From UBA4720 sp038227135 (lineage in GTDB: Bacteria; Gemmatimonadota; Gemmatimonadetes; Gemmatimonadales; Gemmatimonadaceae): 64,000 nt of DNA. The notes beneath the pieces were generated by a model. It made no database searches. It had not been told where the DNA came from and was given only the letters and a program-made list of their open reading frames with translations. Location: positions 24,237-88,236 of the forward strand of contig JBBRQC010000008.1 in assembly GCA_038227135.1 (NCBI GenBank). The letters are read 5' to 3'. The translations under genes were made by a program, and so were the position numbers. Below are positions 34,749 through 44,359 of the stretch, piece after piece; the stretch's first letter is position 1; the number at the start of each line of letters is the position of its first letter.

Positions 34749-35809
34749 TTTCTCTGTTCTCCGCGTACGAGCTCACCGCTTTGGCGAAGCAGCTGGTCTG
34801 CGACCGCAAACGGTGTCGAGCGACCCTCTTCCACCGAGGGGAGCTGCTCATCGATCCAGGCCATCGTGCGAGAGTCCTTCCACAGCCGATCCCTGACCTT
34901 CCGCTCTACCACGTCTATTACGCGCTCACGCATCCTTTCACGTCTCCGCGCGCGCAGCGTTCCCGTTCGCTCAAGATAAGCAAAGTGCCGGTCCAGCGCG
35001 GAGACCATCTCGCTGATTCCCTCCTGCTTTGTCGCGACCGCGCTCAGGACCGGCGGAGTCCAGGCCGCCGGATTGTCGGCGGCCGCGGCCTCACGCGCCA
35101 ACCTCGCGGGATTCATCCGCTTAAGGTCAACTCCGTGATGCGCCGGTACATTGCCGAACGACACACCCTTCCGAAGCCCCAGCATCAGCTCGACATCGTT
35201 GCGCAGCCGATCCGCACCGGGACGATCTGCCTTGTTGACGATGAAAACGTCAGCGACTTCCATTACACCGGCCTTGAGCGTCTGAATCGAATCTCCGGAC
35301 TCCGGCACGAGGATCAGTGCTGTCGAGTCCGCCGTGCGCGCGACTTCGAGCTCTGACTGTCCAACTCCGACCGTTTCTATGACGAGGCGGTCAAAACCAA
35401 ATGCGTCGAGCACATCGGCCACTTCTCGCGTGGCTGCCGCGAGGCCACCCAATGATCCGCGGGTTGCCATCGACCGGATGAAGACTCCCGGATCGAGCGC
35501 GACGTTTTCCATGCGGACACGATCACCCAGCAGGGCTCCGCCGGTGAAGGGTGACGTCGGGTCGACCGCGATCACTCCGACCCTGAGGCCTGCTTCGCGA
35601 AAGCTCTTTACCAGGAGTGCCGTTATCGTGCTCTTCCCGGCGCCAGGCGGTCCGGTTAGACCTATCCGTCTTGCTCGTCCGGTTCGCGAATGAAGGCGAG
35701 CCAGGATCGCCTCGAACCCCTCGCGGTGGTTTTCGACGATGCTGACCACGCGCGCCAGCGCGGCGGGTTTTCCCGCGTCGAAATCATCCAGCAACCTCTC
35801 AGATGACAC
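34745..35809 (-). CDS. meaB: Methylmalonyl-CoA mutase-associated GTPase MeaB
   Basis: A 354-residue G3E-type GTPase that protects and reloads adenosylcobalamin in the mutase. Walker A GLTGPPGAGKST, the ETVGVGQSE switch segment and the NKAD base-recognition motif are present. The C-terminal helical dimerisation region follows (about residues 250-350). The GTG at 35809 is chosen; it overlaps the ybeY end by eleven bases. The frame extends to 35878, but that part lies inside ybeY. Next to both mutase genes, as expected. Confidence 0.94.
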   Translation of the reverse strand: MSSERLLDDFDAGKPAALARVVSIVENHREGFEAILARLHSRTGRARRIGLTGPPGAGKSTITALLVKSFREAGLRVGVIAVDPTSPFTGGALLGDRVRMENVALDPGVFIRSMATRGSLGGLAAATREVADVLDAFGFDRLVIETVGVGQSELEVARTADSTALILVPESGDSIQTLKAGVMEVADVFIVNKADRPGADRLRNDVELMLGLRKGVSFGNVPAHHGVDLKRMNPARLAREAAAADNPAAWTPPVLSAVATKQEGISEMVSALDRHFAYLERTGTLRARRRERMRERVIDVVERKVRDRLWKDSRTMAWIDEQLPSVEEGRSTPFAVADQLLRQSGELVRGEQRK

Positions 35810-36248
35810 GGGCCAGTATCCTTTCCTGTCTCCGCCACATTCTTGACGCTGTGCGCATCGTACCTTCCGGATGATCATACCCGAGCGTATGAAGTGTGCC
35901 GTGCACTACCAGGCGCAGCAGCTCCTCCGGCGAAGACACCCCCTGTCGCTTTGCGTTCGCGCGCGCGATCTCAGGACAGATATAGATGTCTCCGACCACC
36001 GGACCCCGACGACCCTGTCGCCCAAGGCCGAAAGAGATCACGTCAGTCGGGCCGTGGTGGCCGAGGTATCGCCGATTGAGCTCCGACATAGCAGCGCGGC
36101 CGACAAACGTGATCGATAGCATCGCATCCCTCACACCTTCTGCTGTCAGAGCGACAACGGCCGCTTTCCTGACGCGTGGTCTGGACACGAGCAGCCGTCG
36201 CACGCTCGAAGATATGTCGATCGCGAGCCCGCGAGGTGATGACTTCAC
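35799..36248 (-). CDS. ybeY: Endoribonuclease YbeY (16S rRNA maturation)
   Basis: A 149-residue zinc endoribonuclease for 16S rRNA 3'-end processing and 70S quality control. The zinc motif HGTLHTLGYDH carries three His ligands, and the conserved RxLxHHGPTDVISF segment (Arg-Tyr-Leu here) is present. GTG start. It follows the PhoH-like gene by 24 bases, the usual phoH-ybeY order. Confidence 0.95.
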   Translation of the reverse strand: MKSSPRGLAIDISSSVRRLLVSRPRVRKAAVVALTAEGVRDAMLSITFVGRAAMSELNRRYLGHHGPTDVISFGLGRQGRRGPVVGDIYICPEIARANAKRQGVSSPEELLRLVVHGTLHTLGYDHPEGTMRTASRMWRRQERILARVI

Positions 36249-36272
36249 TTTCTCAGACCCGGCGCAGCTCGA

Positions 36273-37232
36273 TCAGACGCCCGAATCCTCGGCGTACGCC
36301 TTGATGATCTCGCGCACCAGGCGGTGGCGAACGACATCGGCGTCCGTCAAATAATAGAATCCGATCCCATCGATTCCCGGCAGTATCCGCTCGATCTGCA
36401 CGAGGCCGGAGTCCTCACGCTTGGGCAAATCGATCTGCGTCTTGTCACCAGTGATCACGGCTTTCGAGTTCACGCCGAGCCGGGTGAGGAACATCTTCAT
36501 CTGGGCGGCTGTCGCATTCTGCGCCTCGTCGAGGATAACGAACGCGTCGGCCAGTGTTCGACCTCGCATGTACGCGAGCGGAGCGATTTCGATCGTGCGG
36601 GTCTCCAGCGACTTCTGGACGCGCTCGGGGGGCATCATATCCTCGAGAGCGTCGTACAGCGGCCTGAGATAGGGGTCGACTTTGGCCTGCATGTCGCCGG
36701 GAAGGAATCCGAGACTCTCGCCTGCCTCGACTGCCGGACGCGCCAACACGATCCGCCGAACTCGCTTGCGCGCGAGGGCATCCACCGCCGCGGCAACCGC
36801 GAGGTACGTCTTGCCTGTTCCAGCCGGGCCGATCCCTACTACAATGTCGTTTTCCGCCATCAGCTTCATGTATTCGGCCTGACCACTCGTCTTGGCCTGA
36901 ATGATCTTGCGGACGCCGGGCAGGACGATGCGCGTTTCGCTATCAGCGCCATTGCCGTTCCCCTCCCGCGGCCCTTCGATGCTCATGCGCAGGACGTCGT
37001 CCGCCGTGAGCGGCATCTGCTGCTTGGCGGTGTCGATCATTCGTTGGGCGATGGTGATTGCGCGCGCCACTGATTCCGCGCTGCCGCTTATCGCGAGCGT
37101 CTCGCCGCGGAGGTTGACCTTTGCTCCCGTCTGTCGCGCCAGCTCGACGAGGTTTTCGTCGTTCACTCCGGCCAGCGTCAACATGTCGGCGCCTTCAGTC
37201 GAAAGGCGCTGGATCGTCGTCTCGTCGCTCAC
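36273..37232 (-). CDS. phoH: PhoH family ATPase
   Basis: A 319-residue predicted cytosolic ATPase of the PhoH (PhoL/YbeZ) family, which partners with YbeY in RNA metabolism. An N-terminal KH-like region (about residues 1-85) precedes the P-loop GIGPAGTGKT (about 133-142). The Walker B ILDEAQNA and the GDKTQIDLP segment are also present. GTG start one base after the aspS stop. Operon order is aspS-phoH-ybeY. Confidence 0.94.
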   Translation of the reverse strand: MSDETTIQRLSTEGADMLTLAGVNDENLVELARQTGAKVNLRGETLAISGSAESVARAITIAQRMIDTAKQQMPLTADDVLRMSIEGPREGNGNGADSETRIVLPGVRKIIQAKTSGQAEYMKLMAENDIVVGIGPAGTGKTYLAVAAAVDALARKRVRRIVLARPAVEAGESLGFLPGDMQAKVDPYLRPLYDALEDMMPPERVQKSLETRTIEIAPLAYMRGRTLADAFVILDEAQNATAAQMKMFLTRLGVNSKAVITGDKTQIDLPKREDSGLVQIERILPGIDGIGFYYLTDADVVRHRLVREIIKAYAEDSGV

Positions 37233-37233
37233 G

Positions 37234-39081
37234 TCAGCTCGTCATTTGTTGAAGATGGAGATCCCTCAGGTCCTCGGGTGGCACGACTGAAGGCGCATCC
37301 TCGAACAGCGCCCGCGCCGCGGTGGTCTTCGGAAAAGCGATCACGTCACGAAGGGACGTGGCTCCGGCAAGCACCATCGCCAGCCTGTCGAAGCCAAGCG
37401 CGATCCCACCGTGGGGTGGAGCTCCGGCGCTGAGGGCATCCAGCAAAAAGCCAAAACGCGCCTGAGCAGTCTTGTCGTCTACGCCGAGCAATGACAGGAC
37501 CCTGCGCTGCAGCGAAGGATCGTTGATGCGAATGCTCCCGCCGCCCAGCTCCAATCCGTTGAGCACAATGTCATAAGCCAGCGCGCGCACTCTTTCGGGC
37601 GTGGTGTCGAGCAGCCCCACGTCGTCGGGGTTTGGCGCCGTGAACGGGTGATGAACCGAGCTGAGCGTCCCGTTTTGCTCCCGAATGAACATCGGGAAGT
37701 CAGTGACCCAAAGAAACGACTGCTTGTTCGCCGGAATCAACGCCAGACGCTGGGCGACGTCCTGTCGCACGCGGTCGAGCGCCGGGTTGCTCACGTGCTC
37801 GGGCCCAGCAACCAGAAGACAAAGCTGGCCCTCGGCGATCCCGAGCAGCTGCACGCCGCTCTCACTCACGAATTTTGCGGCTGGCCCTTCGAGACCCGTC
37901 GCGCCACGCTTGAGCCGGATGAGCCCGCCGGCTCCGGCAGACTTGGCGACCGCCTCGATCTCATCGACCTGTTTGCGCGAGAGCGCGGCGCCACCAGGAA
38001 TTCGGATGCCGCGAATTCGCCCGCCGGACGCGAGGGCCGAGGTTGCGATCCCGAATTCCGACCCGCGAAACGCGTCGCTGGCGTCGAATATCTCGAGCGC
38101 GTATCGCAGGTCAGGCCGGTCCGATCCAAACCGCTCCATCGCATCGGCGTATTTAAGTCGCTCGAAGCGGGCGGGAATGTCCTGGCCGATTTCCTTGAAC
38201 TGTGTCGCGAGCATGCCTTCGGTGAGGGTGATTATGTCCTCAGGTTCGATGAACGACGCTTCGATGTCTATTTGCGTGAACTCCGGCTGCCGGTCCGCGC
38301 GCAAATCCTCGTCCCGAAAACAGCGCGCGATCTGAAAGTATCTGTCGAAGCCGGCGATCATCAGCAGCTGCTTGTAGAGCTGCGGAGATTGCGGGAGCGC
38401 GTAAAACTCGCCCGGATGCACTCTGCTCGGTACGATGTAATCACGCGCGCCTTCCGGCGTCGGCTTGGTGAGTATCGGCGTCTCGATTTCCAGGAACCCG
38501 CGATCATCGAGGTACCGGCGGGTCGCCTGCTGGAGGCGGTGCCGCAGGATCAGATTCCGCTGGAGGTCCGCGCGACGAAGATCGAGGTTGCGGTGCTTCA
38601 GCCTCAGCTCCTCGGCAGGAAGCTTTTCCCCTTTGCCTCGGGCAACAGGAATCGCCGGCGTCTCGGCTGGGCCTACGATCCTGAAATCGCTGGCTCTCAC
38701 TTCAATCTCGCCGGTTTCCATTTCGGCGTTGCGCATTTCGGTCGGACGCGCGGCAACATCGCCATCGATCAGCACGACTGTCTCGAGACCGAGCTTTCCG
38801 GCGCCCTCGATGACGTCTTGTGTAGTCCACTTCGGATCGAATGAGACCTGGACCAGGCCGGCACGATCGCGAAGGTCAAGAAATACGATCCCGCCGAGAT
38901 TCCGGATGCGGTGCACCCAGCCACCGAGTTTGACTTTGGTGCCGGCGTGCGAGGCTCGCAACTCACCTGCGAGGTGTGAGCGCTTGGCCGTCGCGAAACG
39001 GGATGAGGGGGGCGTGGAGGTCAGCGCCGCGTCGTGTGGGTCGAGAAAGGCATCAACAGGGGTTAAATTTAGTAGTTGCAT
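37234..39081 (-). CDS. aspS: Aspartyl-tRNA synthetase
   Basis: A 615-residue class IIb tRNA synthetase of the bacterial type. It has an anticodon-binding OB-fold (GGWVHRIRNLGGIVFLDLRDR), motif 2 (FRDEDLRADRQPEFTQIDIE), the bacterial GAD insertion domain (about residues 310-430) and motif 3 (GIALGFDRL). The N-terminus is about 30 residues longer than usual before AGELRASHAG. ATG 39081 is the first usable start; only CTG-type codons lie between it and the family's usual start. Divergent from rlmN with just 19 bases between starts. Confidence 0.95.
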   Translation of the reverse strand: MQLLNLTPVDAFLDPHDAALTSTPPSSRFATAKRSHLAGELRASHAGTKVKLGGWVHRIRNLGGIVFLDLRDRAGLVQVSFDPKWTTQDVIEGAGKLGLETVVLIDGDVAARPTEMRNAEMETGEIEVRASDFRIVGPAETPAIPVARGKGEKLPAEELRLKHRNLDLRRADLQRNLILRHRLQQATRRYLDDRGFLEIETPILTKPTPEGARDYIVPSRVHPGEFYALPQSPQLYKQLLMIAGFDRYFQIARCFRDEDLRADRQPEFTQIDIEASFIEPEDIITLTEGMLATQFKEIGQDIPARFERLKYADAMERFGSDRPDLRYALEIFDASDAFRGSEFGIATSALASGGRIRGIRIPGGAALSRKQVDEIEAVAKSAGAGGLIRLKRGATGLEGPAAKFVSESGVQLLGIAEGQLCLLVAGPEHVSNPALDRVRQDVAQRLALIPANKQSFLWVTDFPMFIREQNGTLSSVHHPFTAPNPDDVGLLDTTPERVRALAYDIVLNGLELGGGSIRINDPSLQRRVLSLLGVDDKTAQARFGFLLDALSAGAPPHGGIALGFDRLAMVLAGATSLRDVIAFPKTTAARALFEDAPSVVPPEDLRDLHLQQMTS

Positions 39082-39100
39082 AGACTTGGTGGAAGGGAGC

Positions 39101-40213
<1,113 letters not shown>

Positions 40214-40572
40214 GCTGTCGCGCTGTGTGACCACCGGCGCATCCATGGCTCGACCCACGCGCGCTGCCCAGTCCGGATGCCCTGACCGATCGTAGACCAC
40301 CGTCGTCGCTCGCTGAGCGGTGTTTGTCCCCGAGCCGACGACGTCGAATCCGTGATCGCGCAAGAAGAGCGTCGCGCGACGCGCCAGCCCTTTCGTCCTG
40401 GTTCCGTTGAAAATCTCGACCTTGATGCGCACCCCCTCGGGCGCTTTGGCGTCGTCGGGGACGTAGGGCGTTCCTGCGCTTCGACTGTTGAGCGATCTGA
40501 CACCGAACCAGGCGACCGCTGCCAGCACGAGCAGGGCGAGAATGTATCGTCCGTAGCGACGCCGATGGCGCG

Positions 40573-41118
40573 TTACCGGAGGCTGTTCCAGAGCTCGACG
40601 GTTTCGGGAAAGATGTGGTTGCCTTCGCGCACCGACCACTCCAGCCGGAATCGCACTACCTGTCGGAACACGCCGTCGAAGTTGTGCGGGACCTGGCTCG
40701 CCAGAAAGCCTCTATCTTCGGCGAGAAATTTTCGACCCGGCTCGAGGTAGTCCGCCATGTAGAGGGCGCGTCCCGCCGGATCCCACTTGGCGGATCCCAC
40801 CGTGTGATAACGGATCGCGTCGAGGAGGTTCTTTCTTCGCTCTCCCTCGGCCTCGAGCTTCTTTGCTACCGCGGGGCCGTGCAGCAAGCCGTCGGGGGAT
40901 GTCCGGTCGCCGGTGATGTCCCGGAGCTCGGCTATCGGCGCATCTCGAAGCGCATCGTGCCACGTTCCCGCATCGATCCACGTGTTCGCATCGTCGGGTG
41001 AAAGCCGCATCGCCGCTCCCCATGCCCTGAGCAACGACGTCACACGCTGGATGTGCGCGAGACGGCGCTCACTCACCTGTGCCCAGGTCGGCAATCCGGA
41101 AGTCTGCAGCTGCACCAT
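40573..41118 (-). CDS. HD-domain hydrolase, YqeK-like (diadenosine tetraphosphatase)
   Basis: A 181-residue HD-superfamily protein. An upstream His (RLAHIQRV), WHDALRD, HGPAV and IRYHTVGSAKWD give the HD and extra metal residues of the YqeK family, which cleaves Ap4A symmetrically. Further support is the ADYLEPGR segment shared by YqeK proteins. YqeK genes usually lie near rsfS or nadD; here panC is upstream and the LytR_C gene downstream. ATG start one base from the panC stop. Confidence 0.8.
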   Translation of the reverse strand: MVQLQTSGLPTWAQVSERRLAHIQRVTSLLRAWGAAMRLSPDDANTWIDAGTWHDALRDAPIAELRDITGDRTSPDGLLHGPAVAKKLEAEGERRKNLLDAIRYHTVGSAKWDPAGRALYMADYLEPGRKFLAEDRGFLASQVPHNFDGVFRQVVRFRLEWSVREGNHIFPETVELWNSLR

Positions 41119-41119
41119 A

Positions 41120-41962
41120 TCAGAAGATGATGTTGTCGATCAGTTTGGTTTCGCCAACCCGAACCGCCCCAACCGCGGCATCGCCGTGACGCACGTTGTT
41201 GACGCGCTGGAACGTGTCGGCATTGACTGCCGCGAGATAGCGCGGAGTCAATCCAACTACCCGATCGAGCATACGCCAGCCAATTGCCTCGAGCGCGCTC
41301 GCTCTGCGCTCCCCCCGACCAAACGCGTCGCGCATCGCGAAGAGCGCTCTCGAGAGGATGAGGCCGAGCTCGCGGTCTTTCGGAGAGAGGTAGCGATTTC
41401 GGCTGGACATCGCGAGCCCATCGGGCTCCCGCACCGTCGGCGCGATGAGAATCCCGACGGGGAAGTTCAGGTCCCGAACCATCGCCTTGATGGCAGCGGC
41501 CTGCTGAAGATCCTTCTGGCCAAAGACAGCGACGTCGGGCATCACGATGTTGAACAGCTTGGCGACGACGGTGAGGACTCCCTCGAAGTGGTGCGGGCGA
41601 ACGGCGCCTTCCCACTCCTTTCCGATGCTGCCGGGGTGTACGATGACGACTGGCACATTCTCGGGATAGATCTCTTCCTTGGTCGGCGTAAACAGGAAAT
41701 CCACTCCCCTTCTCTTCGCCAGCTCGATGTCCTCGTCGAGCGTGCGCGGATACCGGGCAAAATCCTCGCTTGGGCCAAACTGAATCGGATTGACGAAGAT
41801 GCTCATCACCACCAGGTCGGCCACCGCCTTTGCTTCGTCGACGAGCCTGAGATGCCCCTCGTGAAGCGCACCCATCGTCGGCACGAAAGCGATGCTCTTG
41901 CCTCGTGCGCGCGCCCCGGCGATTACGTGGCGCATCTCAGAAATCGTTCCGACTGGCTTCAT
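41120..41962 (-). CDS. panC: Pantothenate synthetase
   Basis: A 280-residue ATP-dependent ligase joining pantoate and beta-alanine. The HIGH-like TMGALHEGH (residues 29-37), VNPIQFGPSEDF, FGQKDLQQ and the KMSKS-like REPDGLAMSSRN are all present. Follows panB by two bases on the same strand. Confidence 0.97.
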   Translation of the reverse strand: MKPVGTISEMRHVIAGARARGKSIAFVPTMGALHEGHLRLVDEAKAVADLVVMSIFVNPIQFGPSEDFARYPRTLDEDIELAKRRGVDFLFTPTKEEIYPENVPVVIVHPGSIGKEWEGAVRPHHFEGVLTVVAKLFNIVMPDVAVFGQKDLQQAAAIKAMVRDLNFPVGILIAPTVREPDGLAMSSRNRYLSPKDRELGLILSRALFAMRDAFGRGERRASALEAIGWRMLDRVVGLTPRYLAAVNADTFQRVNNVRHGDAAVGAVRVGETKLIDNIIF

Positions 41963-41964
41963 GC

Positions 41965-42786
41965 CTAGAAGCTGTGCTCTGCATCCGGATAAGCTCCGCT
42001 GCGAACATCGCTTGCCCAGTTGCCAATCGCGGCGCGAACGTCGGTCGCCATCTCGGCGTAGCGCTTGAGAAACTTGGGCTGGAACGTGTCATTCAGCCCA
42101 AGCACGTCGGGAAGAACAAGCACTTGCCCGTCACACTGCGCGCCCGCGCCAATGCCGATGGTGGGTATTCCGACGGCTGCCGTGATTCGTGCGGAGACCT
42201 GCGCCGGGACGAGCTCGAGAACGACGGCGAATGCACCTGCCTCTTCCAGTCCTTTTGCTTCGCCGATCAATCGTTCCGCTCCCGCCTCTTCGCGACCCTG
42301 GACCCGCGCCCCTCCAATCGTATTAACCGACTGCGGAGTGAATCCAATATGCGCCATGACCGGAATGCCGGTGCGTACGAGAGCGTGAACTGTATCGAGC
42401 ATTTCCGGACCGCCGCCCTCGACCTTCACCGCGGAGACCCCGGTTTCCTGGATCGCGCGTCCGCAATTGAGAACCGCGCTCTCAATGCTCGCCTGATAGG
42501 ACAGAAAAGGCATGTCTATGACGATCAGCGCACGCGTCACTCCGCGGCGAACCGCAGCGGCATGGTAGATCATGTGATCGAGAGTCACCGGAAGAGTCGA
42601 GCTATACCCCATCACGGCGGTTCCGACGGAATCCCCGACGAGTATAGCGTCGACACCGGACTCATCCACCAGGCGTCCGAAGAGCGCGTCGTACGCCGTC
42701 ATGACGACGATCTTCTCGCCTTTGAGCTTCCGCTCGGCGAAGCCGCGGACAGTCATCGGTTTCTGCTCACGAGCCGGGCTAGTCAA
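41965..42786 (-). CDS. panB: 3-methyl-2-oxobutanoate hydroxymethyltransferase
   Basis: A 273-residue TIM-barrel enzyme making ketopantoate from ketoisovalerate and methylene-THF. Signature segments are TAYDALFGRLVDESGVDAILVGDSVG, VEGGGPE and AHIGFTPQS. The TTG at 42786 overlaps the folK end by eight bases. An ATG at 42756 (MTVRGFAERK) is equally plausible and closer to family N-termini, giving 263 residues. Folate and pantothenate genes are adjacent, which fits the use of a folate cofactor here. Confidence 0.96.
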   Translation of the reverse strand: MTSPAREQKPMTVRGFAERKLKGEKIVVMTAYDALFGRLVDESGVDAILVGDSVGTAVMGYSSTLPVTLDHMIYHAAAVRRGVTRALIVIDMPFLSYQASIESAVLNCGRAIQETGVSAVKVEGGGPEMLDTVHALVRTGIPVMAHIGFTPQSVNTIGGARVQGREEAGAERLIGEAKGLEEAGAFAVVLELVPAQVSARITAAVGIPTIGIGAGAQCDGQVLVLPDVLGLNDTFQPKFLKRYAEMATDVRAAIGNWASDVRSGAYPDAEHSF

Positions 42787-43195
42787 CGCGAGAGCTCCTC
42801 AAGGTTGCCAGTTCCGTGAGCCAGAAATCGCGCCGGGACAATTCCGGGTGCGGGACGACGAGCCCCTGTTCCTGCACGCTCTGATGCTCGAACAACACGA
42901 TGTCGAGATCCAGCGTGCGCGGTCCCCAGCGTGCGCGACGTACACGCCCGGCCTCGACTTCAATTCGGTGGAGCTCCGCCAGCAGCTCGCTTGGCGACAG
43001 CTCGGTTTCGATGGCGATCATCTGATTGAGATAGGGGCCCTGCGCGATGGGGCCGATTGGCGCGGTCTCCTCGATATCCGTCTGCGCGAGCACTCGTGTG
43101 CGCGGCAAGGTGGCGATCGAGTCCCTCGCCTGTGCCAAAAATACCTCACGCTCCCCGAGGTTGGAGCCGAGCGCTATGTAGGCGACATCCTTCAC
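42779..43195 (-). CDS. folK: 2-amino-4-hydroxy-6-hydroxymethyldihydropteridine pyrophosphokinase
   Basis: A 138-residue HPPK of folate synthesis. N-terminal ALGSNLG, RWGPRTLDLDIV with the magnesium-binding Asp pair, and VVPHPEL are diagnostic. It overlaps folB by four bases (ATGA) and panB by up to eight. Confidence 0.97.
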   Translation of the reverse strand: MKDVAYIALGSNLGEREVFLAQARDSIATLPRTRVLAQTDIEETAPIGPIAQGPYLNQMIAIETELSPSELLAELHRIEVEAGRVRRARWGPRTLDLDIVLFEHQSVQEQGLVVPHPELSRRDFWLTELATLRSSRVD

Positions 43196-43569
43196 GCACG
43201 CTCTCGCTCGAGCGCGACCTCTGCATATGCGAGCGGTCCAGGGAGCGCAACGTTTGGTTTCCGCACAGCGATGCGAACCCGGGTGACGAGAGGGAGCTGC
43301 AAGGCGCGATCGGCAATCATCTCCCCGACTTCCTCCAGGAAGCTGATGTGACCGTTCGTAACGACCTCGGCGACGAGGTCGTATACCCGGCGGTAGTCGA
43401 CGATGTCCTTCGCTGACACCGGCCTGGCAGTGTGCTTCACCCAGAGCGACGCATCGACTTCTATCGATTGGGCGATCTCCGCTTCGTGTGGAAGAACGCC
43501 GATCCGCGCGTGAAAGCGCATCGCCTTGAGGGTCACGACATCGTTAGTGATCGCATTGTCCCTACCCAT
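43192..43569 (-). CDS. folB: Dihydroneopterin aldolase
   Basis: A 125-residue enzyme of folate synthesis. Family features are the MRFHARIGVLPHE motif with catalytic-site Glu, VDYRRVYDLV, and the basic C-terminal VRIAVRKPNVALPGPLAYAEV strand with its conserved Lys. ATG start overlaps the trpA stop by eight bases, linking trp and folate genes. Confidence 0.95.
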   Translation of the reverse strand: MGRDNAITNDVVTLKAMRFHARIGVLPHEAEIAQSIEVDASLWVKHTARPVSAKDIVDYRRVYDLVAEVVTNGHISFLEEVGEMIADRALQLPLVTRVRIAVRKPNVALPGPLAYAEVALERERA

Positions 43570-44359
43570 CGAGTGCCTCCCTCAAGCTTCTGGTCAAGCG
43601 CAGCACGGCTTCCGTGCCTTCTTCCGCCGCTCTGACGATTGCGCTGCCAACAACCACGCCGTCCGCGAGCTCTCCTACACCCCGCGCCTGCGCCGGAGTC
43701 GAGATTCCAAAGCCGACGCATATAGGAAGGGTAGTAGTCGAGCGAAGCCGCACGATCGTTTCCGGCAGCGATGCCGCCGTATGTTCCTGCAAGCCTGTGA
43801 CACCGAGACGACTGATAAGATAAACAAACCCGCTTCCGTGACGGGCGATCTCGGCCATCCGTTCCTTCGGCGTCGTCGGAGCGACGAGCCGGATGAACGC
43901 GAGCGGACTTTGTCCGAGCCATTTTTCACGCTGCGGATCTGCGCCGACTGGAATATCAGTGATCAGGATTCCGCTTGCCCCGGCTTCCGAGGCGCGCGTC
44001 AGCGCGTTTGCGCCCGCGGCGAGGATAGGGTTGAGGTAGCTGAACAGGACCACTGGAACAGTGAGCTTCGCCGTCTCCACCAGGTCGAGAACCCGGTCGT
44101 AAGTGGTTCCGCCTTCGAGGGCCCGTTGTGAGCTCGCCTGGATGATCGGGCCATCCGCGATCGGATCGGAGAACGGGACACCAAGCTCTATGATGTCGGC
44201 GCCGCCCTCCTCGAGAGCGTGAAGGGTATCGAGCGAACGGGGAAGGTCGGGATGTCCGGCGGTGACGTAGCAGACGAGGGCGCGGCGAGACTCGGTGCGG
44301 AGCGCGTCGAACCGACGCGAAATTGCGTTAGAGGAGGTAGTCGCCCGGGGTGATGCCAT
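43562..44359 (-). CDS. trpA: Tryptophan synthase alpha subunit
   Basis: A 265-residue TIM-barrel subunit cleaving indole-3-glycerol phosphate. Catalytic Glu and Asp lie in IIELGVPFSDPIADGP. The phosphate-binding GFGISTPAQA and the GVVVGSAIV segment are normal. The start at 44359 overlaps the HD-GYP gene by 32 bases. The trpB partner gene is 3.1 kb upstream, separated by two signalling-type genes, an unusual layout because trpB and trpA are normally adjacent. Confidence 0.96.
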   Translation of the reverse strand: MASPRATTSSNAISRRFDALRTESRRALVCYVTAGHPDLPRSLDTLHALEEGGADIIELGVPFSDPIADGPIIQASSQRALEGGTTYDRVLDLVETAKLTVPVVLFSYLNPILAAGANALTRASEAGASGILITDIPVGADPQREKWLGQSPLAFIRLVAPTTPKERMAEIARHGSGFVYLISRLGVTGLQEHTAASLPETIVRLRSTTTLPICVGFGISTPAQARGVGELADGVVVGSAIVRAAEEGTEAVLRLTRSLREALDG

